Positions 1 through 5,839 of a DNA stretch of 33,310 nucleotides are shown here, one piece after another. Each line of letters begins with the position of its first letter. Within the stretch, counting starts at the first letter, position 1. Made by a program: the position numbers and the translations under genes. The stretch is from positions 1 through 33,310 of IMG/VR virus record IMGVR_UViG_3300037222_000056. The stretch is one strand, 5' to 3'. Below the pieces are notes generated by a model. That model did no database searches. It had not been told where the DNA came from and worked only from the letters and a program-made list of their open reading frames with translations. The DNA comes from a virus.

Positions 1-127
1 GGGGAAATCACCTTGCGGAGGTCCTCGATGAATTGGAGCGCCTTTGCGCCGGTCGGTTTCCACGGCGCCGTGACCGGCTCTAGGCTGCCTAGCGCCGCGC
101 CCGGCATGGTCCCGCCACACGGCAGCG
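1..127. repeat. Exact 127-bp direct repeat, copy 1 (contig edge)
   Basis: Bases 1-127 are identical to 1307-1433. Identity stops at base 128 (c here, g at 1434), and the first copy starts at the very first base of the window. Copy 2 lies inside an intact minus-strand gene (1273-1629), so that is the native context. Copy 1 runs into an unrelated coding sequence. A repeat of exactly 127 bases at a contig edge is what an assembler using k=127 leaves at an unresolved node. Confidence 0.95.
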
Positions 128-216
128 CGACGTTCGACGCCCCGGCGCTCGCGAAGGTTGGCGGCTACCTGCGGGTGGAAGGGAAACTCAACGCTCCAAA
201 GCTGGCAAAGAACTAA
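1..216 (+). CDS. Partial 3' end of a repeat-rich protein, fused to repeat sequence
   Basis: The frame is open from base 1 to a TAA at 214-216. Only the part after base 127 looks like genuine coding sequence. Its last ~29 residues contain FDAPALAKVGGYLRV and KLNAPKL, which resembles the C-terminal unit of proteins built from short APAL-x-x-VGGYL beta-solenoid or leucine-rich-like repeats. The first 42 codons are antisense to the gene at 1273-1629 and are unlikely to belong to the same protein. The N-terminal part is therefore missing from the window. It sits first in the plus-strand small-gene block that ends at the 1174 terminator. Function is unknown. Confidence 0.4.
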   Translation, partial: GEITLRRSSMNWSAFAPVGFHGAVTGSRLPSAAPGMVPPHGSATFDAPALAKVGGYLRVEGKLNAPKLAKN

Positions 217-255
217 CATGGTCGAAAGCCAAAGTGTCAACAAACTATAAATCAT

Positions 256-399
256 ATGATTCATTTCCAAAACTTTGTCCTAGCCGTCATTCTAATTTTC
301 GCGCTTATCGCGCTTGTCGCTAACGTTTTAATTTTCGCGATCGCCGCGTGTGTTGTTTTTCATCGCCGCGTGGATTTCCGAGGACGACGAAGACCATGA
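256..399 (+). pseudogene. Small membrane protein, apparently frameshifted
   Basis: The ATG frame gives 47 residues: an almost continuously hydrophobic segment (residues 8-35) and then a basic tail ending RGRRRP. The +1 frame carries a more natural ending, a hydrophobic stretch followed by WISEDDEDHD and TAG at 401-403. Removing one T from the five-T run at 356-360 joins the two into one membrane protein with an acidic tail. The following ATG (396) overlaps the end of either version. This could be a one-base insertion, a sequencing error or decay. No Shine-Dalgarno sequence is obvious. Function is unknown. Confidence 0.45.
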
Positions 400-481
400 T
401 TAGCACCGACGTCGTTCAACCTTACGTGATCGCGTTGCGGCTGAAACGCGACGCGCGATGCTGGCGAAAGGCGCGTCATGA
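396..481 (+). pseudogene. Possible broken small gene between two overlapping starts
   Basis: An ATG at 396 opens a frame beginning MISTDVVQPYVIALRLK that runs without stop into the frames of the next genes. A different frame ends AMLAKGAS at a TGA (479-481) that overlaps the ATG of the next gene (478) in the ATGA arrangement used throughout this block. One inserted base near 440-450 would connect start and stop into a protein of about 28 residues. The evidence is the overlap pattern only, so this is tentative. Confidence 0.25.
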
Positions 482-753
482 TCACGCTCATTATCGTCGG
501 GACGAGCTTCCTCCTGTCGATCGCATGGTTTGCCCGCGAGATCGCACGCGCCCCGGAGGGCTGGCAGGACGCCGCGGGCTGGCACGCGGGGGCGGAGCCG
601 ATCCGCGTCCTCTGCGCGTGGTGCGGCGCGGTTATCCACGCTGGCCCACCTGCTCCCATTTCTCACGGAATTTGCGTGAATTGCCTTGCCAAGGAACTCG
701 CCGCACTTGCGTCCCTCTCGAAACCCGTAACCACCGACACAAAAACGCAATGA
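478..753 (+). CDS. Small membrane-anchored protein with CxxC pairs
   Basis: This is a 91-residue protein. Residues 3-22 form one strongly hydrophobic segment that could be an uncleaved signal anchor. The rest is soluble and has two cysteine pairs, CAWC near residues 45-48 and a second pair (C-V-N-C) about 20 residues later, with histidines between them. This looks like a small zinc ribbon. Its stop overlaps the next start as ATGA (750-753), so translation is probably coupled. I do not recognise the family and infer no function beyond a membrane-tethered metal-binding protein. Confidence 0.7.
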   Translation: MITLIIVGTSFLLSIAWFAREIARAPEGWQDAAGWHAGAEPIRVLCAWCGAVIHAGPPAPISHGICVNCLAKELAALASLSKPVTTDTKTQ

Positions 754-998
754 AGAAGAAATCCAAAAACGTGCTCAACCCGGGACTGCACAAGGCCCGC
801 GAATACCTGCAACTGTCGGGCGACCCGGCCCGCTTTGAGGAGTACCGCGAGGCGGCCGGCCGAGCCGGTTGCCGCTCCGTCCAAGAGTGGGCCATGGATC
901 GCCTCGACCTGGCGGCGATGACTGAGGAGCGCGCAGCCGACGCCGTGCACGTCGCCGCCGCGCTTCACCATGTCGAGACAACCCGGGCTCCGCAATGA
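750..998 (+). CDS. Small helical protein, unknown
   Basis: The protein has 82 residues. The start at 750 is chosen because its ATGA overlaps the upstream stop; the frame is open further upstream but only as a shadow of other genes. The N-terminus is lysine-rich (MKKKSKNVLNPGLH). The middle (FEEYREAAGRAGCRSVQEWAMDRLDLAAM) is amphipathic-helical and vaguely resembles small DNA-binding helical proteins, but no definite RHH or HTH motif can be assigned. The stop again overlaps the next ATG. Confidence 0.65.
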   Translation: MKKKSKNVLNPGLHKAREYLQLSGDPARFEEYREAAGRAGCRSVQEWAMDRLDLAAMTEERAADAVHVAAALHHVETTRAPQ

Positions 999-1159
999 GA
1001 TCCCACCCGCTAGAAGATCCTGCCGACGATCCCGATGTCGAGTCATGGGCTCCGCTCATCGTCATGGCCATCCTCGCGCTGTGCGCCGGGATCGTCTGCA
1101 CGATCTGGGACGGCATCGAGTCCGCATGGCGGAAGATCACCCGCCGGCCGGCTGAGTGA
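995..1159 (+). CDS. Small single-pass membrane protein
   Basis: This 54-residue protein was found from the overlap chain. ATG at 995 overlaps the upstream TGA (996-998). It has an acidic N-terminus (LEDPADDPDVESW), one transmembrane segment at about residues 19-38 (APLIVMAILALCAGIVCTIW) and a basic C-terminus (WRKITRRPAE). The charge pattern predicts N-out/C-in. It is the last gene before the terminator at 1174-1199. Function is unknown. Confidence 0.65.
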   Translation: MRSHPLEDPADDPDVESWAPLIVMAILALCAGIVCTIWDGIESAWRKITRRPAE

Positions 1160-1173
1160 CCGGCTTGCCCACT

Positions 1174-1199
1174 GCCCGGCCTGAGCGCCGGGCTTTTTT
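1174..1199 (+). terminator. Rho-independent terminator of the first plus-strand block
   Basis: A perfect 7-bp GC stem (GCCCGGC 1174-1180 with GCCGGGC 1187-1193) has a 6-base loop and is followed directly by six Ts (1194-1199). It starts 15 bases after the stop of the 995-1159 gene and lies between convergent blocks. Confidence 0.9.
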
Positions 1200-1272
1200 G
1201 CGCCTGCCCGTCGCGCTAAAGGCAAATCCCGGTCAACCGATGCCTCAAATCGCCGCAAATCAAGCCGGCGGC

Positions 1273-1629
1273 CTATCCTTGCCCCGTTCCTGCATCCGGT
1301 TGATCCGGGGAAATCACCTTGCGGAGGTCCTCGATGAATTGGAGCGCCTTTGCGCCGGTCGGTTTCCACGGCGCCGTGACCGGCTCTAGGCTGCCTAGCG
1401 CCGCGCCCGGCATGGTCCCGCCACACGGCAGCGGATCGAACGCGCCGGCCGCCGCCGGCCTTGGCCCGCGCGCGAGCTGCAATGCCTTGATCCCCTCGCC
1501 GAGCGCCGCAGCCTCGTCCATGCACCGGTTGGCCACGAGCTGCCGGCCGCGATCCATCGCCTTTTGCTGCAATCGGAGCTTTTCGGTGCGGAGCGTGCAA
1601 AGAATGTTGATAGAGTGGGTGGGGGTCAT
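1273..1629 (-). CDS. Hypothetical protein downstream of the helicase
   Basis: The protein has 118 residues. The start at 1629 overlaps the helicase stop as ATGA, which favours this frame over the longer overlapping frame at 1043-1600. Residues 1-55 are probably helical (LRTEKLRLQQKAMDRGRQLVANRCMD, then an ALGEGIKALQLA helix). The rest is proline/glycine-rich with a short helix near residues 93-103. Bases 1307-1433, covering about residues 66-108, are the second copy of the contig-edge repeat. It is the last gene of the replication block. The family is not recognised. Confidence 0.6.
   Translation of the reverse strand: MTPTHSINILCTLRTEKLRLQQKAMDRGRQLVANRCMDEAAALGEGIKALQLARGPRPAAAGAFDPLPCGGTMPGAALGSLEPVTAPWKPTGAKALQFIEDLRKVISPDQPDAGTGQG
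1307..1433. repeat. Exact 127-bp direct repeat, copy 2
   Basis: This is the internal copy of bases 1-127, offset by 1306 bp. It sits wholly inside the minus-strand gene 1273-1629, whose frame runs through it uninterrupted, so this copy is in the original context. Confidence 0.95.
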
Positions 1630-3044
1630 GGTCTTTGGATTTCTCTGAATGTTGCGGTAGCCCGGTCGAAATTGAGCCCTACCCTCGAGGTTCCATCGTC
1701 CCGCCCTTTGGCTTGGATGGCGTTGACATAGAACGATGGCTGCTCTTTGACCCGTGCGTTTTCGTCCTGCTCTTGGTCGTTTGTCGGGTTCGTCGCCGGT
1801 CTGTGCAGCAAAACCACCTTGTCAGCATCGCTTTCGATCATGCCTGAATCGCGCAGGTCATGCAGTGCGGGCTCGGAATTGTCGTGGGCCGATCCCCGGT
1901 TTAGCTGGGCTAGCAGCATCACGCAAACATCTTCTGATTGTGCCAAAATCTTGAGCGCCCGCGTGATCCGTGCGATTGCCTCCGGCAGCTTCATTGCATA
2001 GGTTCCGACCGCATCGGACATAAGATTGAGCTGGTCGACGATCACAAGCTTGAGTGGCCTGCGGACCTTGAGCGCCCGCACCTTGGCGACCACCGATGCC
2101 GCTGTTATGACTGGATCTTCTGCCACATGCAACCCTGTTATCTGTTTGAGATCGTGTAAATTGCGGATGAAATGCGCGATGTCTGCGGCGCTTGCTTGAC
2201 GCTGTTCAATCGACTTAAACGACACTCCAGAACGGGTTTGCGCCAAAGACAATGCCAGCCTCTTACTCTTCACCTCAAGCGTCAGTATAAGCACTCCGTC
2301 AGCATTTCGTGCATTGGCTACAGCGACGGCTCTGGCGAGCGAGCTTTTCCCTGTGCTGGGCCGGCCTCCTATAACCACGAGTTGACCGGTGCGGGGTTTC
2401 CCGAAGTATCGGTCGAGATCGGAGAACCCCCATGTCAACTCATCAGCCAGCGGAGCCGGAGAATTAGCAAGCTGTTCCGTGTCAGAGATTGCGGCGGCAA
2501 TTGCGTCGGCCCATTTCACTGATTGCGCACTTCCATCAGTCTGAAGCGCGAGTAGCGAGTTTGTCACTCCAGTCATGAGCCCCGGCAAGTCGCCGGTGTA
2601 TGCAAAGCAATGCTCGACGGCCGCGGTTCCAACCTTTATCAGCTCTCGCAATGTGTGCAGTTCCTTTACCTTCTCGATAAAATAGCACGCCTGCGCGGTT
2701 GTCGGCACTCTTCCGGCAACCTGGAATAAGTAAGCCCATCCGCCCACAGCTTCGAGCTGCTGGCTGCTTTTAAGCTGTTCTGCAACAACCTCAATCGTGA
2801 TCGGTGGATGATTCGCAAAAACATCCCCGATTGCATCGAAGATGATTCGGTTCGCGGGCAAATAAAAGGCGGACGGAGAAAGCCGTGCGTCGATGGACTT
2901 GGAGTAAGTATCGCTCCCGTCTAGCAGGCAGCACGAAAGCAGGTATTCTTCCGCCTCAATGCTATGCGGGGGAGCGCGACCAATAGCGGCAATGGGTAGA
3001 GATTGAAAATCAGGTAGTGGGCTACTTTGACTTTGGGATTTCAT
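1626..3044 (-). CDS. dnaB: Replicative DNA helicase, DnaB type
   Basis: This 472-residue protein has the full DnaB layout. An N-terminal helical domain (about residues 25-150; PHSIEAEEYLLSC is the typical start) is joined by a linker to a RecA-fold motor domain. Walker A is GGRPSTGKS at 226-234, Walker B is LKLVIVDQLNLM at 331-342, followed by LLAQLNR and LRDSGMIESDAD, the segment that in DnaB enzymes helps sense ATP state. It should unwind DNA 5'-3' as a hexamer at the phage fork. It follows the UDG-like gene after 84 bp, and its start lies inside a 14-bp inverted repeat (3013-3133). No separate loader or primase was recognised, so the DUF1376 protein upstream may take the initiator or loader role. 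Confidence 0.93.
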   Translation of the reverse strand: MKSQSQSSPLPDFQSLPIAAIGRAPPHSIEAEEYLLSCCLLDGSDTYSKSIDARLSPSAFYLPANRIIFDAIGDVFANHPPITIEVVAEQLKSSQQLEAVGGWAYLFQVAGRVPTTAQACYFIEKVKELHTLRELIKVGTAAVEHCFAYTGDLPGLMTGVTNSLLALQTDGSAQSVKWADAIAAAISDTEQLANSPAPLADELTWGFSDLDRYFGKPRTGQLVVIGGRPSTGKSSLARAVAVANARNADGVLILTLEVKSKRLALSLAQTRSGVSFKSIEQRQASAADIAHFIRNLHDLKQITGLHVAEDPVITAASVVAKVRALKVRRPLKLVIVDQLNLMSDAVGTYAMKLPEAIARITRALKILAQSEDVCVMLLAQLNRGSAHDNSEPALHDLRDSGMIESDADKVVLLHRPATNPTNDQEQDENARVKEQPSFYVNAIQAKGRDDGTSRVGLNFDRATATFREIQRP

Positions 3045-3133
3045 TGCGGGGACGAGTGGCTAAAGTGGCTTCGATGAAAACGACTCTGAAGAAACAAAGG
3101 GCTTCGCGACGCAACGGTGAGTAGCCCACTACC
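3013..3133. repeat. 14-bp perfect inverted repeat around the dnaB start
   Basis: GGTAGTGGGCTACT at 3013-3026 is the exact reverse complement of 3120-3133. The 93 bp between the arms contain the helicase ATG (3042-3044). One arm holds the stop codon of the UDG-like gene and the other encodes helicase residues 7-11. On a minus-strand transcript the arms would form a long-range stem with the start codon in its loop. Confidence 0.8.
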
Positions 3134-3845
3134 GTCCATTGCGAACCAATCCATGAATCCCTTCCCGGAACGCATTTGCTCCACCCATTGATGGATGGCG
3201 AACCGGAGCCAGGGTCGGCACCCGGAGTTGCAACAACGTCCGCGCGGCAACCTGCCCGACCGGCACTACAGGCACTCCCGAGAAATATTCGATCACTGCT
3301 CGCAAGCAAGACACACCAGAATCCACTTCACTGCGCGTCGGCGTGCGATTCGACATGCGCTCGTCGGGCTTGTGCGGATGCCACGCGAACGCGTTCCAGA
3401 GCACAGTGCGATCCGCAAGCTCGAATTCTCGAAGCGTGCGCCAAACGATCGTGGCGGACGGCTCACACCAAGGACGTTCGCGCGTCGTCAGGCGAAACGC
3501 GCTGGACACCCGAGGGATCGCCCCATCCATAATCAGTTTCTCATTGGTGAATGGCACGCCCGAGAAATGGCACCCCTGGTAGCCAGGTGCTTCCCCAACC
3601 AGAATCATTGCCGGCTTGCAGTCGAAGTGGGCACGCAAGCGAGCGACGCGACCGCCGGCACCCCCCGCGAGGGCGTCCATCGGGTCATCCTCGCGCCATG
3701 GGTTAAACACGTGCGGCGACTGGAATGACTGAAGCAGTTCAATGAGTCGGTCCATTCGAGAAAAGCGTTGCGGGGCATTATCCCAAGGTTGGCGGCCACT
3801 TTGACGGCTCGAAAGAATTTGTGCGAGAATTGCGTCGGCAATCAC
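3129..3845 (-). CDS. Uracil-DNA-glycosylase-superfamily protein
   Basis: The 238-residue frame starts with GTG at 3845. An ATG at 3755 (residue 31, MDRLIELLQSF) is an equally good or better start, giving 208 residues. Motifs fit the UDG superfamily (family 4/5-like): ILVGEAPGYQGCHFSGVPFT at 81-100 (GEAPG motif I), a WNAFAWHP segment at 150-157, VVPVGQVAARTL at 193-204 and HPSMGGANAF at 217-226 in the motif II position. UDG enzymes excise uracil from DNA; related phage proteins can instead act in nucleotide or recombination functions. It lies in the replication block between the DUF1376-type protein and the helicase. The exact substrate cannot be read from sequence. Confidence 0.72.
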   Translation of the reverse strand: MIADAILAQILSSRQSGRQPWDNAPQRFSRMDRLIELLQSFQSPHVFNPWREDDPMDALAGGAGGRVARLRAHFDCKPAMILVGEAPGYQGCHFSGVPFTNEKLIMDGAIPRVSSAFRLTTRERPWCEPSATIVWRTLREFELADRTVLWNAFAWHPHKPDERMSNRTPTRSEVDSGVSCLRAVIEYFSGVPVVPVGQVAARTLLQLRVPTLAPVRHPSMGGANAFREGIHGLVRNGR

Positions 3846-3864
3846 CGCACCGATCGTGGGTCAT

Positions 3865-4659
3865 TCATTGGAGCGCCAAGTTGTCAGGAAGGGGTGTTGG
3901 GCGGGAATAGTGACCGTTGACCTTGGCTCCGATGCACTTTGGCCACCACTTTGCCAGAGCCATCGGCCCGGGGGTGCAATCCGGCATGTAGGTTTTACAA
4001 TTGGCAAACCTCACGCGGATTTCTTCGACGGTCACGTCTGGGGATAACGCCTTGATCGCTGACAGAGCCTTGCCGAGTTCGCCGCCTGCAACCTCCGGGT
4101 TTGTCTCGGTCACTTCAGCCAAGGCATCGAAAATCGGATTTCGGGGTCGGGGGGCCTTTTCAGCCTTCGGTTTCTTCACCGCGTCCGGCGTGGCCGGCGC
4201 AATGTATGTTATGGTTTCTGGTTTCTGGCTTCTGGCTTCTTCCCCGTTACATTTCGGTACAGGAGCGTTACATTTACCGTTACATTCCTGTTTCTTGCGC
4301 GTTTCATCATCAAGCCGTTTGTCTCTAAGTCTCTTTTTCTCAACTCTTAGCCGCGTTTGTTCCTTTGTGATTGACTCGCGTAACATGCGGCGACATTCAA
4401 GCGTTACATCACCGTTACACTCATGACAATCACACGTACCAAGCAGCGTCAGCTCGTTGATGCAGGCCCGTGTCTTTTCCGGGCTCTGGCCGATCATTCG
4501 CGCCCAGCCTTCAATCGTCATCGCAAGGGTGCCGCGCGTCGGGGAGAAGTGAAGGGCGCACAGAATGTCAATCCACGCTCCTTTGGCCTCCGGGCTGAGT
4601 GCGCGGGTATCCTTCAGCCAATCGCCCGGGTAGAATTGCAGGAAGGGAAGGCCGGACAT
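3865..4659 (-). CDS. DUF1376 (YdaU-like) replication-associated protein
   Basis: The protein has 264 residues. It starts with the DUF1376 signature (LPFLQFYPGDWLKDTRALSPEAKGAWIDIL), a winged-helix domain of about 90 residues found in phage replication initiators. Then come a charged coiled region (about 95-125), a cysteine/asparagine-rich low-complexity linker (ECNG, KCNA, KCNG; about 125-140), a lysine/proline-rich linker and a helical C-terminal domain (about 170-250). A strong GGAGGAG precedes the ATG, and the upstream HNH stop lies within this RBS. The linker DNA carries phased CGTTACA repeats and four tandem 7-mers, reminiscent of lambda O, where the origin lies inside the initiator gene. 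Probable role: origin binding. That role is inferred. Confidence 0.75.
   Translation of the reverse strand: MSGLPFLQFYPGDWLKDTRALSPEAKGAWIDILCALHFSPTRGTLAMTIEGWARMIGQSPEKTRACINELTLLGTCDCHECNGDVTLECRRMLRESITKEQTRLRVEKKRLRDKRLDDETRKKQECNGKCNAPVPKCNGEEARSQKPETITYIAPATPDAVKKPKAEKAPRPRNPIFDALAEVTETNPEVAGGELGKALSAIKALSPDVTVEEIRVRFANCKTYMPDCTPGPMALAKWWPKCIGAKVNGHYSRPTPLPDNLALQ
4214..4421. repeat. Iteron-like cluster inside the replication gene, candidate origin
   Basis: Exact CGTTACA cores occur at 4245, 4266, 4278, 4402 and 4413, with a one-mismatch copy (CGGTACA) at 4255. Steps in the first cluster are 10, 11 and 12 bp, and in the second 11 bp, close to one helical turn. Directly beside them are four tandem heptamers (GTTTCTG, GTTTCTG, GCTTCTG, GCTTCTT) at 4214-4241, giving a purine/pyrimidine-biased strand. 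All copies point the same way. Repeats may also reflect repeated CNG codons in the protein. Confidence 0.55.
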
Positions 4660-4660
4660 G

Positions 4661-5128
4661 TTACTCCTCCCCGGTGGTTTCTGGAGGAACTGCGGCTTGC
4701 TTTTGGGCCTTGTGAGTCTTGATGTGATCGAAATACGCGCCCATCATCCAATCGTATTGATTGGGAGATAAAGCCCATTCGATTGCCGACATTACGACTT
4801 CCGGCGGGTGGCCAAGATGCATGTAATGGATCGCGCAAGCCAACGAGTGAATCTCTGCTGAGAAGAATTTATCCCTGACTGTCTCGCATAGAATCCCGAT
4901 GGATTCCTCAAGCATCTCAGTCTCGTCATCGTGACACTTCGCGCATAATGTAACAAGCATTTCGGGCGGGTAATCCCATGGGTCTCGACCGGGGATATAT
5001 CGGCGATGATGAACATGCAGCGTGCTCTCATCGTCATAGCATCTCTGGCACGCGAATCCATCGCGGCTTAGTATTTCCAGCCGCTTCTTCTGCCACCTTG
5101 GATCTTTCAGCTTTTCGGAATAGGTCAT
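4661..5128 (-). CDS. HNH endonuclease-like protein
   Basis: The 155-residue protein has an N-terminal HNH zinc domain: CQRC at 27-30, the HVHHRRY histidine segment at 38-44 and LCAKCH at 61-66, matching the C-x2-C...HH...C-x2-C-H beta-beta-alpha metal fold. The C-terminal half (70-155) is helical and ends in a charged tail, longer than a minimal HNH nuclease. The family includes homing and packaging nucleases. Its place inside the replication block, just after a structured repeat region (5164-5269), fits a homing or mobile nuclease, but terminase-associated HNH proteins usually sit beside terS, which this one does not. The start overlaps an upstream mini-gene stop as ATGA. Confidence 0.8.
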   Translation of the reverse strand: MTYSEKLKDPRWQKKRLEILSRDGFACQRCYDDESTLHVHHRRYIPGRDPWDYPPEMLVTLCAKCHDDETEMLEESIGILCETVRDKFFSAEIHSLACAIHYMHLGHPPEVVMSAIEWALSPNQYDWMMGAYFDHIKTHKAQKQAAVPPETTGEE

Positions 5129-5244
5129 TGGAATAATTTCCGCACTCCCCAGCTAGAGTTAAGTTGGAACTCTGCCGCGTGCTCACGGCGCTCTAGCCGG
5201 AGAGCCGGAAAGACAAGAAAGCGAAATGTAGCACGCGAAGTCAT
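5125..5244 (-). CDS. 39-residue basic mini-protein upstream of HNH
   Basis: The ATG at 5244 overlaps the stop of the 16-codon frame upstream, and the TGA (5125-5127) overlaps the HNH ATG, both as ATGA. The product is rich in Arg, Phe and Leu (FRFLVFPALRLERREHAAEF). Its DNA also contains the nested inverted repeats at 5164-5269, so the conserved element could be an RNA structure rather than a protein. Unrecognised. Confidence 0.4.
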   Translation of the reverse strand: MTSRATFRFLVFPALRLERREHAAEFQLNSSWGVRKLFQ

Positions 5245-5269
5245 TTGATGAGCTGGAAGAGAGTTCCAA
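5164..5269. repeat. Nested inverted repeats (10 bp outer, 8 bp inner)
   Basis: Outer arms TTGGAACTCT (5164-5173) and AGAGTTCCAA (5260-5269) enclose inner arms CGCGTGCT (5176-5183) and AGCACGCG (5230-5237). All arms are perfect. The inner loop holds a further small hairpin (GCTCT with AGAGC on the minus strand). On the minus-strand transcript this gives an extended stem with a 22-nt asymmetric bulge, ending about 35 nt before the HNH start. Confidence 0.75.
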
Positions 5270-5291
5270 TCACTCCAGCGCGACCGATCAT
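5241..5291 (-). CDS. 16-codon leader-like frame
   Basis: A short frame (MIGRAGVIGTLFQLIK) has ATGA overlaps at both ends: with the stop of the 5288-5485 gene and with the ATG at 5244. It is too short to judge as a protein. It may be a leader peptide coupling translation across the structured region, or chance. Confidence 0.25.
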   Translation of the reverse strand: MIGRAGVIGTLFQLIK

Positions 5292-5485
5292 TCACTTTTC
5301 GCGCGCGGGGTCAAGGCTTTGGTGCGGTGGCGGGGTTTCCGCTCTTCCGGCTTCATGCGCGGCCGTCCCCCTGGCACGCCCTTTCGGAATCGGCCGGTGA
5401 AGTTGACGGGGGCCGGCGGTGCGATCTTTGCAGACATGAGCCCGCGCTTCACCATTTCAGGCCACTCTTCTTTTAGGTCGATCAT
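5288..5485 (-). CDS. Small basic protein, unknown
   Basis: The protein has 65 residues. The N-terminus is mixed (MIDLKEEWPEMVKRGLMSAK). From about residue 30 it becomes strongly basic (FRKGVPGGRPRMKPEERKPRHRTKAL), as in disordered nucleic-acid-binding tails. The ATG at 5485 overlaps the original stop of the deleted methyltransferase gene (TGA 5482-5484) as ATGA, and its own stop overlaps the next mini-frame. No family recognised. Confidence 0.55.
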   Translation of the reverse strand: MIDLKEEWPEMVKRGLMSAKIAPPAPVNFTGRFRKGVPGGRPRMKPEERKPRHRTKALTPRAKSE

Positions 5486-5582
5486 GGGGTGAGGTTGAGC
5501 ACTTCTTGGCCCATCCGTTTAGCGGCAATTTCGCAATATTTTTATAGATAGTCACCCAGTCGTCTTGATAATAGGGCGTCAT
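5482..5582 (-). pseudogene. DNA methyltransferase remnant (internal deletion)
   Basis: ATG at 5582, overlapping the upstream stop as ATGA, encodes MTPYYQDDWVTIY, the characteristic first strand of phage N6A/N4C DNA methyltransferases (usually followed by HGDC...). About 40 bases on, a different frame encodes KYCEIAAKRMGQEVL, the characteristic C-terminal helix of the same family, ending in a TGA that overlaps the next ATG. Everything between (SAM-binding FxGxG, catalytic DPPY or SPPY) is absent. The halves meet out of frame at an A5 tract (5539-5543, minus strand). Translation from the ATG runs off-frame to 5457, giving 41 residues. Family assignment rests on these two short but typical termini. 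Confidence 0.65.
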
Positions 5583-5839
5583 TTGAGCACCATTTCCGGC
5601 GTCGCGCAGAGGGCCAGGGCCTTGACGAGCGGTTTGCCCCTCAGCTCGATTGACTGCCCCTTCTTGCCTGCGAGCGATATGATAACAGGCCGAACACCCA
5701 GCGATTTCGCTGTCAGGGCAAGGCGGGCGGTGTCATCGTCGAACAGTCGGTGAATGGACCCGACGTGCCAGAGCGCCTGGCCTCCGTCCCGTGCGCAGTC
5801 GAGCGACTCCTGGAGCTGGCGTTTTTGGAAAAGTTTCAC
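5579..5839 (-). CDS. Hypothetical protein, 86 residues
   Basis: The GTG start at 5839 is chosen because it overlaps the stop of the upstream small gene (GTGA) and gives a natural N-terminus, MKLFQKRQLQESLDC. Longer starts (ATG 5851, TTG 5860) overlap that gene more. The protein is mixed alpha/beta with a hydrophobic strand (VRPVIISLAG) and ends APEMVLK-like (LCATPEMVLK). Its stop overlaps the methyltransferase-remnant ATG. The family is not recognised. Confidence 0.55.
   Translation of the reverse strand: MKLFQKRQLQESLDCARDGGQALWHVGSIHRLFDDDTARLALTAKSLGVRPVIISLAGKKGQSIELRGKPLVKALALCATPEMVLK

Noticed and set aside
1043-1600. Long minus-strand frame of 185 codons overlapping the 1273-1629 gene
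   Set aside because: It is Arg/Ala/Gly-rich, typical of a GC-rich shadow frame, overlaps the plus-strand gene 995-1159 and its terminator, and lacks the ATGA coupling that the 1273-1629 frame has with the helicase.
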